Shown here: positions 16,248 to 24,711 of the stretch, piece after piece | Layout: each line of letters begins with the position of its first letter | Position numbering within the stretch: position 1 is the stretch's first letter | Source: Bacteroidales bacterium | GTDB lineage: Bacteria; Bacteroidota; Bacteroidia; Bacteroidales; F082 | Length of the DNA stretch: 64,000 nt | NCBI GenBank assembly: GCA_029983675.1 | Contig: JASBYY010000004.1 | Span: 10,896-74,895, forward strand | Direction: 5' to 3' | Made by a program: the position numbers and the translations under genes | The notes under the pieces: generated by a model | Told to the model about the DNA's origin: nothing | Seen by the model: only the letters and a program-made list of their open reading frames with translations | Databases searched by the model: none

Positions 16248-18533
16248 TCAAAATTGTTTCCTCTTCGGAGGCGGATTGACCATTCCTATCAACGCAGCAG
16301 CCATTTTAGAGCCTGCCACAAACCATACCAGATCGCCTTCTAGAAAGACGATGTTGGCGGAAGGGTTCAAAATGAATCTGCCATCACGTTCGATGGCGAT
16401 GACCATGGCATTGAAACGGTCACGCAACCCCGAATTGCTCAGTTCGACCCCAACAAGGAAACTCCCCGCTTGAAGTTCAATTCTATGGATGTCCACATCG
16501 CTCTCCACACGTTCCTTGATCAGCACATCGTCTTCAATCACCACCCTTGACTTCAACTGCGAAAGATGGGCTTCCGAGCCGACAAAAGTGACGATGTCGT
16601 TCGGGAAAAGCATAAAATCCTTCCCTGGCAGATCGACCACCTTATCCCCTCTTTCCACGCTGACCAAACTGATGTTGTAATTGTCGCGAAAATCAGATTC
16701 TTCAATACGAATGCCGGCATAAGGACTTGCCACGCTGATTTCCATCTTCTCCAACGCAAAGTTCTCCTTCAGAATTTCAGGGACGATAAACGTATGCTGT
16801 GTCTGGCGTTTGTTCATGTTTTCGATGAAACGTTTCTCCATACGTTCATACATCCTCATGACAGGCGTCAGCCCCCTCAGCATGAAGCAGTAAACAATGG
16901 CAAAGCCCATATTGATCCATGCACCGCCCTTCACGCCGACATGGCTCCAGAAACCGGCGTTAAAGAACTGACGCAGCGCATAATAGGAAAATATCAGGAT
17001 GACAACGAATCGGAACAGGAAAACAAGCGAAATCAAGGTCTTGTTGAACTTATTGCCCGACATCAGTTTGCGCGTGGTATGCACCTTGCTGTGCTTGAAG
17101 GCCATCGCCCATAGAAAAGGCGACATCAGCACCAGCGTAATGGCCGCCGAAATGGCATTTCCCCACGGCATGGACACGTGTTTCGCAACCAAACTGCAAA
17201 GCGAAAAACTCAACAGCATGACTGCGATGATAATGGCGGCATAAATCACTATGTTTTTGAACTGTCGCACAAGAAAGGCTCCCATCGACACTTCTTTGCC
17301 ACTTTTCACTTTCAGTCCTGATGATTGGTTCGACAAACCACTCTTCCACCTTTCGGGAATGATGCGCATGATGCTTTGATACAACGGAAGTCCCGCCTTG
17401 ATACTATAAGGTGTGATAAAGGTAGTGATGACCGAAACCGACACAATAATAGGATAGAGAAACTCGTCAATGACACCGAAACTCATGCCGACGGTCGCAA
17501 TGATAAACGAGAACTCGCCTATCTGCGCGAAACACATCCCCGACCGAATGGCGTCTTTCAAGCTGGCACCCGAAAGCAACATGCCAAAAGTAGAACTGGA
17601 CGACTGCAACACCACGACAACTACAGTAAGCAGCAGGATTTGCCACCAGTACCGGACAATGATATCCGGATTAATCATCATGCCGACGGAAACGAAAAAC
17701 ACAGCGCCAAACAGATTCTTTACCGGCGTGGTCAACTTGTATATCATGTCGGCTTCCAAAGTCTCCGCCAATATGGACCCCATGATGAACGCCCCCAATG
17801 CCGACGAAAACCCTGCGAGATTGGACAAAACGACCATCATGAAACACAATCCGACCGAAAACACCACCAGGGTTTCCTCATTCATCAGCTTGCGCACTCT
17901 TTTTAACAGGCTTGGAATGAGAAAGATGCCGCCGATGAACCATACCAACAAAAAGAAGCCGAGTTTCAGAATGCTGTAAAGCAGCTCCTTACCATCGAAT
18001 GTGGCGCTCACCGACAAGGTGGACAATATCACAATCAAAAGAACTGCCACCAAATCTTCGACCACCAATACGCCGATAACTCCTTCGGTGAAACGCTCCT
18101 TGTTGATTTTCAAGTCATAAAAAGCTTTGGCGATAATGGTGGTTGACGACATGGCGAGCATACATCCGAGAAAAATACAGTCCATCTTCGTCCATCCAAT
18201 CAGTTTGCCGACAAAAAAGCCCGACAACATCATGGTAATAAAGATGGTGAGCACCGTGATACCGACACTGCCGCCTACCCTTTTCAATTTCTTGAAACTG
18301 AACTCCAAGCCTATGGCAAACAACAGGAAGACCATGCCGATTTCGCTCCATGTCTCCACACTGCTACGATCGGTAAGAACTGGAAAGTACGAGAAATTAG
18401 GGCCGATGAGAAAGCCGGCAATGATATACCCCAGCACCAAAGGCTGCTTTAACCACTTGAATAGAACCGTGGTAACTCCAGCGGTCACTAGTATCAAGGC
18501 TAGGTCGGAAAATAAGGCAGGCAGGTTCGACAT
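16248..18533 (-). CDS. Cation:proton antiporter, CPA2 family (KefB-like) with TrkA-C domains
   Basis: A 761-residue CPA2 antiporter. About twelve membrane segments begin with MSNLPALFSDLALILVTAG, and KQPLVLGYIIAGFLIGPN follows, a hallmark of the family. A second hydrophobic group of four segments lies at residues about 420-580, then a soluble C-terminus with two TrkA-C-like modules (KDFMLFPNDIVTFVG and PSANIVFLEGDLVWFVAG). There is no NAD-binding TrkA-N domain between them. It probably handles K+ or Na+. I chose ATG 18533 because it follows the -7 box at 18555-18562. Confidence 0.9.
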   Translation of the reverse strand: MSNLPALFSDLALILVTAGVTTVLFKWLKQPLVLGYIIAGFLIGPNFSYFPVLTDRSSVETWSEIGMVFLLFAIGLEFSFKKLKRVGGSVGITVLTIFITMMLSGFFVGKLIGWTKMDCIFLGCMLAMSSTTIIAKAFYDLKINKERFTEGVIGVLVVEDLVAVLLIVILSTLSVSATFDGKELLYSILKLGFFLLVWFIGGIFLIPSLLKRVRKLMNEETLVVFSVGLCFMMVVLSNLAGFSSALGAFIMGSILAETLEADMIYKLTTPVKNLFGAVFFVSVGMMINPDIIVRYWWQILLLTVVVVVLQSSSSTFGMLLSGASLKDAIRSGMCFAQIGEFSFIIATVGMSFGVIDEFLYPIIVSVSVITTFITPYSIKAGLPLYQSIMRIIPERWKSGLSNQSSGLKVKSGKEVSMGAFLVRQFKNIVIYAAIIIAVMLLSFSLCSLVAKHVSMPWGNAISAAITLVLMSPFLWAMAFKHSKVHTTRKLMSGNKFNKTLISLVFLFRFVVILIFSYYALRQFFNAGFWSHVGVKGGAWINMGFAIVYCFMLRGLTPVMRMYERMEKRFIENMNKRQTQHTFIVPEILKENFALEKMEISVASPYAGIRIEESDFRDNYNISLVSVERGDKVVDLPGKDFMLFPNDIVTFVGSEAHLSQLKSRVVIEDDVLIKERVESDVDIHRIELQAGSFLVGVELSNSGLRDRFNAMVIAIERDGRFILNPSANIVFLEGDLVWFVAGSKMAAALIGMVNPPPKRKQF

Positions 18534-18554
18534 GACGATTTGATTTCTATTGGG

Positions 18555-18562
18555 CAAAAATA
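18555..18562 (-). promoter_or_regulatory. -7 box of the KefB-like antiporter gene
   Basis: The reverse strand reads TATTTTTG, 21 bases before ATG 18533. It shows the antiporter is not read from the CRISPR side. Confidence 0.6.
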
Positions 18563-18610
18563 AGAAAAAGTCGAAAACGATGATCAACTCCTTATAAACA
18601 CTATCTCACA

Positions 18611-18637
18611 CAGAATGCGCAGAATACGCAGAATTAT
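18611..18637. repeat. 9-base tandem repeat beside the array
   Basis: Three consecutive units starting CAGAAT (CAGAATGCG, CAGAATACG, CAGAATTAT) lie just outside the distal end of the CRISPR array. No function seen. Confidence 0.5.
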
Positions 18638-18672
18638 ACATAACATGCGAGAAGGCTTCTTAGCTAATCACG

Positions 18673-19537
18673 CCCTTAATCCTTGTTGTAGTGGAATTTG
18701 ACTTGACAAAATAAGATATCTTGTACCCAAGGATTTACAAATCGTCTTAATCCTTGTTGTAGTGGAATTTGACTTGACAAGTTATAAGTGAGTCGTTTTA
18801 TAACGACCTTCTGTCTTAATCCTTGTTGTAATTTAAGCCTGTTTTCGATGCTTCACGTTTCAAGTTTTATAACGACCTTCTGTCTTAATCCTTGTTGTAG
18901 TGGAATTTGACTTGACAAACATGATATACAGTATCCTCTGGTCAACAGGGTCTTAATCCTTGTTGTAGTGGAATTTGACTTGACTTTATTTTGCGAACAG
19001 GAACAAGTTCCCACTACGTGTCTTAATCCTTGTTGTAGTGGAATTTGACTTGACGAAAAATAGGTTTGTGTCCATTGTTGGCACAGATACTGTCTTAATC
19101 CTTGTTGTAGTGGAATTTGACTTGACGCACAGAACACCCCGTATTTCGGGGTAAAAATTGTCTTAATCCTTGTTGTAGTGGAATTTGACTTGACTTGTCA
19201 TATGCGACGAATACAGACTGATAGAAGTCTTAATCCTTGTTGTAGTGGAATTTGACTTGACGGAGCATCCAGAATATCTCCATTTTAAATGGAATGTCTT
19301 AATCCTTGTTGTAGTGGAATTTGACTTGACCCAAATGCGAATCATCAGCCACTCCAAGTATGAGAGTCTTAATCCTTGTTGTAGTGGAATTTGACTTGAC
19401 CTTTGCGGATGACGAAGACGACTTTGCCAAAAGTCTTAATCCTTGTTGTAGTGGAATTTGACTTGACCAGAGATGGAGTAGTGAGGACTGCGAAGGTGGT
19501 ACGTCTTAATCCTTGTTGTAGTGGAATTTGACTTGAC
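18673..19537 (-). CRISPR. CRISPR array, 13 repeats (one broken) and 12 spacers, type III-B
   Basis: The repeat is 35 bases. On the reverse (transcribed) strand it starts GTCAAGTCAAATTCC and ends AAGGATTAAGAC, so the predicted 8-base crRNA handle is ATTAAGAC. Repeat starts on the plus strand: 18673, 18744, 18813, 18882, 18950, 19020, 19092, 19160, 19227, 19296, 19366, 19433, 19503. Normal spacers are 32-37 bases. The copy at 18673 has two changes at its outer end, marking the old, leader-distal side. The copy at 18813 is only 18 bases long and is followed by unrelated sequence. Orientation, leader position and cas gene direction agree, so new spacers should enter at the 19537 side. Confidence 0.97.
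18795..18899. repeat. Duplicated 36-base segment inside the array with a 33-base replacement
   Basis: A 36-base stretch (18 bases of spacer plus the first 18 bases of the repeat) occurs at 18795-18830 and again at 18864-18899, exactly 69 bases apart, which is one repeat-spacer unit. The 33 bases between them (18831-18863) do not match the expected rest of the repeat and spacer. The simplest reading is a tandem duplication of one unit followed by replacement of 33 bases. Confidence 0.8.
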
Positions 19538-19986
19538 ACCTTGATTCTCAATATATTGTCATCAATAATCACCTTGTTTGTTTGGCGCAACTCCTTTCAT
19601 TTGTTTGTTTTACATAAGCTTTCCTGAATTCTTCGCAAAGATACTGTTTTTTTGAATACAAAAACAGGAATTTTTACACATTATTTTCACTTTGCCTTAT
19701 CATTCAATCATTTACATGGAAAAAAAAGTTCTCAAACCGAACCTCTATTGGGCAAAATCCATCCATTTGCGAAGAAATGGCCTTTCTTTATTTTACATAT
19801 CATTGACAATAAGCATTTTACAATAAGCTCATCCAAAAATGTTCGCAAATGAACGACTCAAATACGCATCAGAATGCAATTTGCGAACAATTCGCGGCGG
19901 CAGTTTTCCCATGCTATTTGGTTACCACTTTCATTATCGGCGTTTTAGCGTTTTACAAAATGTTCGCAAACGATTTGGCCTCCCTC
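19538..19986 (-). promoter_or_regulatory. CRISPR leader between cas2 and the array
   Basis: About 450 AT-rich bases with no supported gene. It holds a TAnnTTTG promoter box (19636-19643) pointing into the array and five copies of the octamer TTCGCAAA or its complement (19632-19639, 19766-19773, 19842-19849, 19880-19887, 19963-19970). Frames on the plus strand here overlap cas2 antisense and look spurious. Confidence 0.75.
19636..19643 (-). promoter_or_regulatory. Likely promoter box of the CRISPR array
   Basis: The reverse strand reads TATCTTTG followed by CGAA, about 100 bases before the first repeat. It overlaps the first octamer copy. Confidence 0.5.
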
Positions 19987-20286
19987 CTACACCATCCGCA
20001 CCGTGTCGGGAGGTTCGCGACGGTCGGGTTGATACACGATCTTCGTATAGCAATTGACACAAACCGGATAATAAATCACCGAATCCTGCCCGTCGTCAAC
20101 AATCTCACCTATCTTTCGCCTGAGTCTGCCGTACACGGCTTCCGTCAGCATACATTCGAACACGCTGTAATTCACGCGTGTTCCGTTTGCCTCAAGCAAT
20201 TTCACCACTCGGTTCCGCCGTTTGTCATCCACAATATCGTACGCTACAACTATGAACAATTTCCTGGCGCTTATTCTCTTTACCAT
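19987..20286 (-). CDS. cas2: CRISPR integration protein Cas2
   Basis: A 99-residue ferredoxin-fold protein. The first beta strand reads KLFIVVAYDIVDDKRRNRV, with the conserved Asp of Cas2 in YDI. It continues GTRVNYSVFECMLTEAVYGRL (Cas2 strand 2 and helix 2). With Cas1 it forms the spacer integrase. Its start overlaps the RT-Cas1 stop by 7 bases, so translation is coupled. The array lies downstream in the same orientation. Confidence 0.95.
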   Translation of the reverse strand: MVKRISARKLFIVVAYDIVDDKRRNRVVKLLEANGTRVNYSVFECMLTEAVYGRLRRKIGEIVDDGQDSVIYYPVCVNCYTKIVYQPDRREPPDTVRMV

Positions 20287-22550
20287 TTTGCAATATAAGG
20301 TTTGAACGTTTTCCCGCTTCCAATATAAGCGGCTATTTCTTTGGCCTGTTCTACAAAGATGCGTTCGAAGGGCATCTCTTCGCCGCGATACTTCTCATAC
20401 CTGTTCATGCGCTCAAGCACGCCTTTGGTCAGAATCCTTTTAGTTGCGTCGCACAGAAGGTTTCCTTCCATTTTCAATGCCATGCCCCTTTGCACCATTC
20501 CTATCACCACCCTGTCGGCTCCCTGCGCCCTGAATAGCTCTACGACATCGAAAACCAATGTGGGTTTTCCGGCTTGCCTTTTGTGCAACACCCCGTCCAT
20601 CGGGTTCAGGCCCTCGCCGAGCAACGCCTGCCAAACCCTGTTATACAAAAACGAATAGGCATAGTTCAGCATGGAATTGACCAAATCGGTGGCGCCTCGC
20701 CGCACCCTTCCTTCAAAGCCCGCTTTATCGTCTTTAAGCAACTTCCCGACATATTTCCAATAGTGGACAGCGGCCTGTGCTTCTTTTCCTATCAATACCT
20801 CGTTATAGTTTTCGGCAAAAGGCAGCTCCTTGAGTTCGCCGACGATTTCCGACAACTTGGCCGTGGTCAGCGCAAATTGCGTGTCAACATCTTCTTTTGT
20901 GGTCTTATGGTACTTCTGGAAGTACTTCACCAAGTTCGCCTGGTTTTTAAGCTTTCCTAAAATCAGTCGCTTAGCCAGAACGAAGCGTTGGTTTTCGGTC
21001 ATTCGAGCCTGTTGCCCCCAAAGTGTGCTCTCCATGAATTTTAGGCTGAGTACCGAGGCATAATGTACGGAGCTATCAAAAAAATCGACGGGTATTCTCC
21101 TATCCATGCAGAACCGGATCACATTGCTCGACAGCGACACGCCTTGCCCTATCACGGTAAGATGTCGCAGCGAAGCGGAAGGCTTCTTGTAGGCCATCTT
21201 ACCTTGTATGCGCACGACAATGTTCTGCCCGCTTATTCCAATGTAGCTACCCGGAGTACGGACCACCAATTCGGAGCCTTCGGCTTCTTTTTTCCGATAC
21301 TCTGTCTTTCGGCTGTTGATGAGGCGACGATTCTGGTCATCGGCAATTTTCGACTGTTTCTTGCCTTTGACGGCCAGGTAGGTGTCGGTCAGCTGTTGAA
21401 GGATTTGTTTTCGCTTGAGTTGCATTTCAGCCGAAAGAAATGCAATCTCTGCCAATCCGTTTTTCAACACGGAGATATTCCTGATTTTACCGACCTGCTG
21501 TTCTATCATGGTCTGTACTTTTCGCACAAGAGCTTTGTCCAACTCTACCAATGTGTTTTCGGGAAGCAACTTTCCGTAATAGTTGCGTATGCCGTTCCAC
21601 AGCTTTGTCTCTTTGTCGGTGAAAACGCCGTTGTGCGACTCGAGACCGTCAATCCGCTGCAAAAGTTCTCTCTTTTTATTTTCGGAAAGAGACAGTCCCG
21701 TTTTGTCCAGTGTGATGCCGAGAAACTCGAAGCCGTCTTCGATTTTCCCGATTTCAGGTGCGTTGAGCGACAGTTGGAGCCGCTCTTTCAGAAAAACCGT
21801 CGCCTCTTCCCTTATGGCCTCGGCCCTGTTCTGCGTTTCGCACAAGATGATGAAATCGTCGGCATAACGCACATACGACCGTGTTCGTGTCAGAATGAAC
21901 TGGTCGAACTGGTGCAGGTAGAGATTGGCCAGCATGGGCGACAGTACGGCTCCTTGCGGCACGCCACATTCGATTTCTTCCCATTTCTGTTTCTTGTTTA
22001 CCATGCCCATTTTCACAGAAAGCTGAATCAATCGGTTGATTTCCTCATCGGGAATCAAGGATCGAAGCCTTGCAAAAAGAATATCGTGGTTGATGGTATC
22101 GAAATAGTTGTCAATATCCAAGCGAAGCAGCCACTGATTGGCTTTGTTTTGACATTCAAACAAAGCCCGTCGAATGGCTTTTGCATGACCTTTCTGCGGA
22201 CGATAGCCGTAACTGTTGCCTAAAAACAACTTTTCGAAACGAGGCTCGACGATTTGCTTTATCGCCGTTTGCACCGTCTTGTCTTTCAGCGAAAGCAGCC
22301 CTATCGTCCGGGTTTCACCCGTTTTCTTGGGGATGCCCATCTTTTTATAGGGCTGTGGTTTCCATGTCCCCGAACGCAATTCGGCAATTAGTTCTGTCAA
22401 ATGCTTGTCAAGGCGGTTTTCAAACTCAACGATAGTAAAACCGTCAATGCCTCCAACGCTGTTTTTGGCTTTTACCAGTCGCCATGCCGACATCAGCTGT
22501 CCGAGAGAGCACAATGCTTCAAATAACGATTTACCCATGTTTCGTTTCAA
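20280..22550 (-). CDS. cas1: Reverse transcriptase-Cas1 fusion
   Basis: A 756-residue two-domain protein. Residues about 20-350 are a group II intron-like reverse transcriptase: first catalytic Asp in LRLDIDNYFD (near 145), GVPQGAVLSPMLAN (near 197), catalytic YADD (229-232), then GFEFLG. Residues about 430-756 are Cas1. The metal ligands fit E590 (GKEAQAAVHYWKY), H656 (DGVLHKRQ) and E671 (FDVVELFR). RT-Cas1 of Marinomonas can acquire spacers from RNA; here both active sites look complete, so the same is possible. There is no N-terminal Cas6 domain, and a separate Cas6-like gene starts the operon. Start ATG 22550 or 22538. Confidence 0.96.
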   Translation of the reverse strand: MKRNMGKSLFEALCSLGQLMSAWRLVKAKNSVGGIDGFTIVEFENRLDKHLTELIAELRSGTWKPQPYKKMGIPKKTGETRTIGLLSLKDKTVQTAIKQIVEPRFEKLFLGNSYGYRPQKGHAKAIRRALFECQNKANQWLLRLDIDNYFDTINHDILFARLRSLIPDEEINRLIQLSVKMGMVNKKQKWEEIECGVPQGAVLSPMLANLYLHQFDQFILTRTRSYVRYADDFIILCETQNRAEAIREEATVFLKERLQLSLNAPEIGKIEDGFEFLGITLDKTGLSLSENKKRELLQRIDGLESHNGVFTDKETKLWNGIRNYYGKLLPENTLVELDKALVRKVQTMIEQQVGKIRNISVLKNGLAEIAFLSAEMQLKRKQILQQLTDTYLAVKGKKQSKIADDQNRRLINSRKTEYRKKEAEGSELVVRTPGSYIGISGQNIVVRIQGKMAYKKPSASLRHLTVIGQGVSLSSNVIRFCMDRRIPVDFFDSSVHYASVLSLKFMESTLWGQQARMTENQRFVLAKRLILGKLKNQANLVKYFQKYHKTTKEDVDTQFALTTAKLSEIVGELKELPFAENYNEVLIGKEAQAAVHYWKYVGKLLKDDKAGFEGRVRRGATDLVNSMLNYAYSFLYNRVWQALLGEGLNPMDGVLHKRQAGKPTLVFDVVELFRAQGADRVVIGMVQRGMALKMEGNLLCDATKRILTKGVLERMNRYEKYRGEEMPFERIFVEQAKEIAAYIGSGKTFKPYIAKW

Positions 22551-22586
22551 TACGTCAAAGAACGCTCAATAACAGCCCTCCATCTA

Positions 22587-23489
22587 CTATTTGAACTGTC
22601 CGTAACCCACATTGGTCTTGGCACCGACGCCGACAGTGAGTATGATTTCTTGAAAAAGTTGCGCTTTTTGGTTAGCATTTAAAGAGATTTTCCTTACTCC
22701 GTTGTTCGATTTAATTTCAACCGTACTATCCGTTAGTTTGAACCTAAATTCAAATGTAATGCCCGGCAATACTTTTATGAACATCAATGGAGTCGGATTT
22801 TTTAGAGGATCGGGATGATGTGTGATAAAGTCACTGGCAAGGAACTTCTTGCTTTTTCCCGTTTTTTCAATGTTGATGACAGCATCGAAAAACACATCTT
22901 TCCCTTCGGCATCTTGTTTGCCAAAAATATCATCTTTCAACGTTTTTAATGCTTCGATATCGATATTCTTCAGCATGTTTTCCCATGCGTTCTTATTCTG
23001 TTCATCGGTACATCTCTTTTTTACCTCTTCAAGAATGAATTTTATCGTATCCAACGAGGTTTGATCAGTTTGATCTTTTTCGTTCTCAAACACACTTTTC
23101 AATACACCTTTGATGGAACTGCCCGGAATAACAGGTTGTCCGGTTGTATGGTCAAAATAAAAGCCTATCTTGATATCGCCTTTTGCATTACTATCGTGCG
23201 TATAGCCTGAACCACATAATAATCCGGGATAGGTTGTAGCCAGATTAAAATGATGGGAAGCCGCATTATTCTCAATTTGCGTGTAATCTTTCAATGTGTT
23301 AGCAAAAACAGCTTTATAGAATATGTCAAAGGGAGTGACTTTCGCATCTTTGGGAATATCAATGAACAACCTCTCTTTTTCATTATTTTGAGCAGGTGTA
23401 AATTTTATTTTACGCTTAATCGCATCTTCCGTATATAATCTTTTATATACCATCAAGCCCACATTGGGCGCTATAAAATTCCATGCCAT
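22587..23489 (-). CDS. cmr6: Type III-B RAMP protein Cmr6
   Basis: A 300-residue RAMP (Cas7-like) subunit of the Cmr complex, capping the backbone. It has GFYFDHTTGQPVIPGSSIKG (the RAMP PGSSIKG motif near residue 120) and ends GVGAKTNVGYGQFK, the Gly-rich C-terminal loop usual for Cmr6. It is followed by RT-Cas1 after 36 bases and preceded by cmr5 with a 2-base gap. Confidence 0.9.
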   Translation of the reverse strand: MAWNFIAPNVGLMVYKRLYTEDAIKRKIKFTPAQNNEKERLFIDIPKDAKVTPFDIFYKAVFANTLKDYTQIENNAASHHFNLATTYPGLLCGSGYTHDSNAKGDIKIGFYFDHTTGQPVIPGSSIKGVLKSVFENEKDQTDQTSLDTIKFILEEVKKRCTDEQNKNAWENMLKNIDIEALKTLKDDIFGKQDAEGKDVFFDAVINIEKTGKSKKFLASDFITHHPDPLKNPTPLMFIKVLPGITFEFRFKLTDSTVEIKSNNGVRKISLNANQKAQLFQEIILTVGVGAKTNVGYGQFK

Positions 23490-23491
23490 AA

Positions 23492-23887
23492 TTAGTCATT
23501 TTTAGGTTTAGGTGTGGGGTAGGTACGAATAGCTAACTTTAACGCGATGGCACATTCCTGAATCTTCTTTTTCAGACATTCGTCATTATATCGGGTAATG
23601 ACTTCTTCCAATAAATGTTGTTCGTTGTTGAATATGCCTATTTCTGGGCTTTGCAGCATTTTCTCAAGTGCTACCGGTATAAGGCTTCTATCTGCATTGG
23701 TGGTTTGCTCCGCACCTTTTGAATAAAATATCAATGTGGGAAGCAATCCCGATGATATGAGACTTGCACCAAAAGAGGAGATATATCCATTGTAAGTTTT
23801 GTCAATTTCTCCGTTTTTAACTATACCTAATCTGTTGTCTTCCAGCACTTGTATGGCGACAGGGATATATTTTTCTATATTTCTCAT
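23492..23887 (-). CDS. cmr5: Type III-B small subunit Cmr5
   Basis: A 131-residue helical protein in the position and size of Cmr5, the small subunit that lines the filament and contacts target RNA. It starts MRNIEKYIPVAIQVLEDNRLG and has YISSFGASLISSGLLPTLIFYS, the usual Cmr5 core. Its ATG overlaps the cmr4 stop (ATGA). Confidence 0.88.
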   Translation of the reverse strand: MRNIEKYIPVAIQVLEDNRLGIVKNGEIDKTYNGYISSFGASLISSGLLPTLIFYSKGAEQTTNADRSLIPVALEKMLQSPEIGIFNNEQHLLEEVITRYNDECLKKKIQECAIALKLAIRTYPTPKPKND

Positions 23888-24705
23888 GACTTTGTATTTT
23901 TGAACTTGATTTTATGAAATTTACATAACCCATAGCCTACGCTGCTGTTGGCTCCGATTTGAATCGGTTCTTCTAAGAGTTCCTTTTCAAATTCCGAAAA
24001 GGTTGCGTCGTCTAATAAACCCTGTTTGGGAACCATATAAGTTATAAATATCGTTTGGTGAGGAACCACCTCCTCGTACCAAAGATTTTTGTCCTCATCC
24101 AGGCGATTGCGGGCGATTACAGGTAAGTTTTCAGCATAATTTCTGAATTTATCATCGCTTACCAGGGCATATTGTTGATCAAAAGCTGTAAAATTAATGT
24201 CAACTGTGTCTGAAAATGGCGTTGAATAATCTACCCTTTGCAAATCATCGTCTTCCAGAAATATCCTGTCTACAAGGCCTTCTTCCTTTGTAAACAGTTT
24301 ATCTGTTTCTGTTGGTAGTTTCAGTAGCTCTTTATCAAGAATCATTTTTGCTTTCTCGTTCACAAATTCCACATTTTGAGGACAGAATGTGAGAGCAAAC
24401 TGACGATGTGAACATCTTACGGGTAAAGCTACCAGATCAGCATTCAAAAAATTAAGGTTGCCGCTTTCGGTATCATTATCATTATTTGTTTTCTTACCGA
24501 ATAGTAGGTTCGTTTTTTGATCGGTTTTCCCCCAAACGCTCTCAAAATGTTCTCTGAGAGATCCCTTTAAACTTGATGCGTGAATGGTAGGATAATTGAA
24601 TATCGTGTCGCGTTGTACTAATTTGTCCACGATCCCGTAACTGGCATCACCGCTCCCTACATGTAGGTTGGTTATACACTGAATTAAATACGCTTGTGTT
24701 GTCAT
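23884..24705 (-). CDS. cmr4: Type III-B backbone RAMP and target RNase Cmr4
   Basis: A 273-residue backbone subunit that cuts target RNA at 6-base steps. The start region has HVGSGDASYGIVDKLVQRD, where D27 in IVDK is the expected catalytic Asp, then HASSLKGSLREHF, the RAMP motif. It ends NSSVGYGLCKF, the Gly-rich loop. RNA cleavage activity is therefore predicted to be intact. It overlaps cmr5 by 4 bases. Confidence 0.92.
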   Translation of the reverse strand: MTTQAYLIQCITNLHVGSGDASYGIVDKLVQRDTIFNYPTIHASSLKGSLREHFESVWGKTDQKTNLLFGKKTNNDNDTESGNLNFLNADLVALPVRCSHRQFALTFCPQNVEFVNEKAKMILDKELLKLPTETDKLFTKEEGLVDRIFLEDDDLQRVDYSTPFSDTVDINFTAFDQQYALVSDDKFRNYAENLPVIARNRLDEDKNLWYEEVVPHQTIFITYMVPKQGLLDDATFSEFEKELLEEPIQIGANSSVGYGLCKFHKIKFKNTKS

Positions 24706-24711
24706 TTTTTG

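Noticed and set aside
16566..17906. Long plus-strand frames inside the KefB-like gene
   Set aside because: Shadow frames; the reverse-strand antiporter has full membrane and TrkA-C features.
19131..19153. Hairpin CCCCGTATTTCGGGG in one spacer, terminator-like
   Set aside because: It lies inside a spacer and has no T-run; most likely protospacer sequence.
18853..19590. Reverse-strand open frames with repeated residues such as SNSTTTRIKT
   Set aside because: These are translations of CRISPR repeats, not proteins.
19849..20298. 149-codon plus-strand frame across the leader and cas2
   Set aside because: It lies antisense to cas2 and has no family features; the reverse-strand Cas2 is clear.
21063..22223. 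386-codon plus-strand frame inside RT-cas1
   Set aside because: It is a shadow of the RT-Cas1 coding strand, His/Gln-rich and without motifs.
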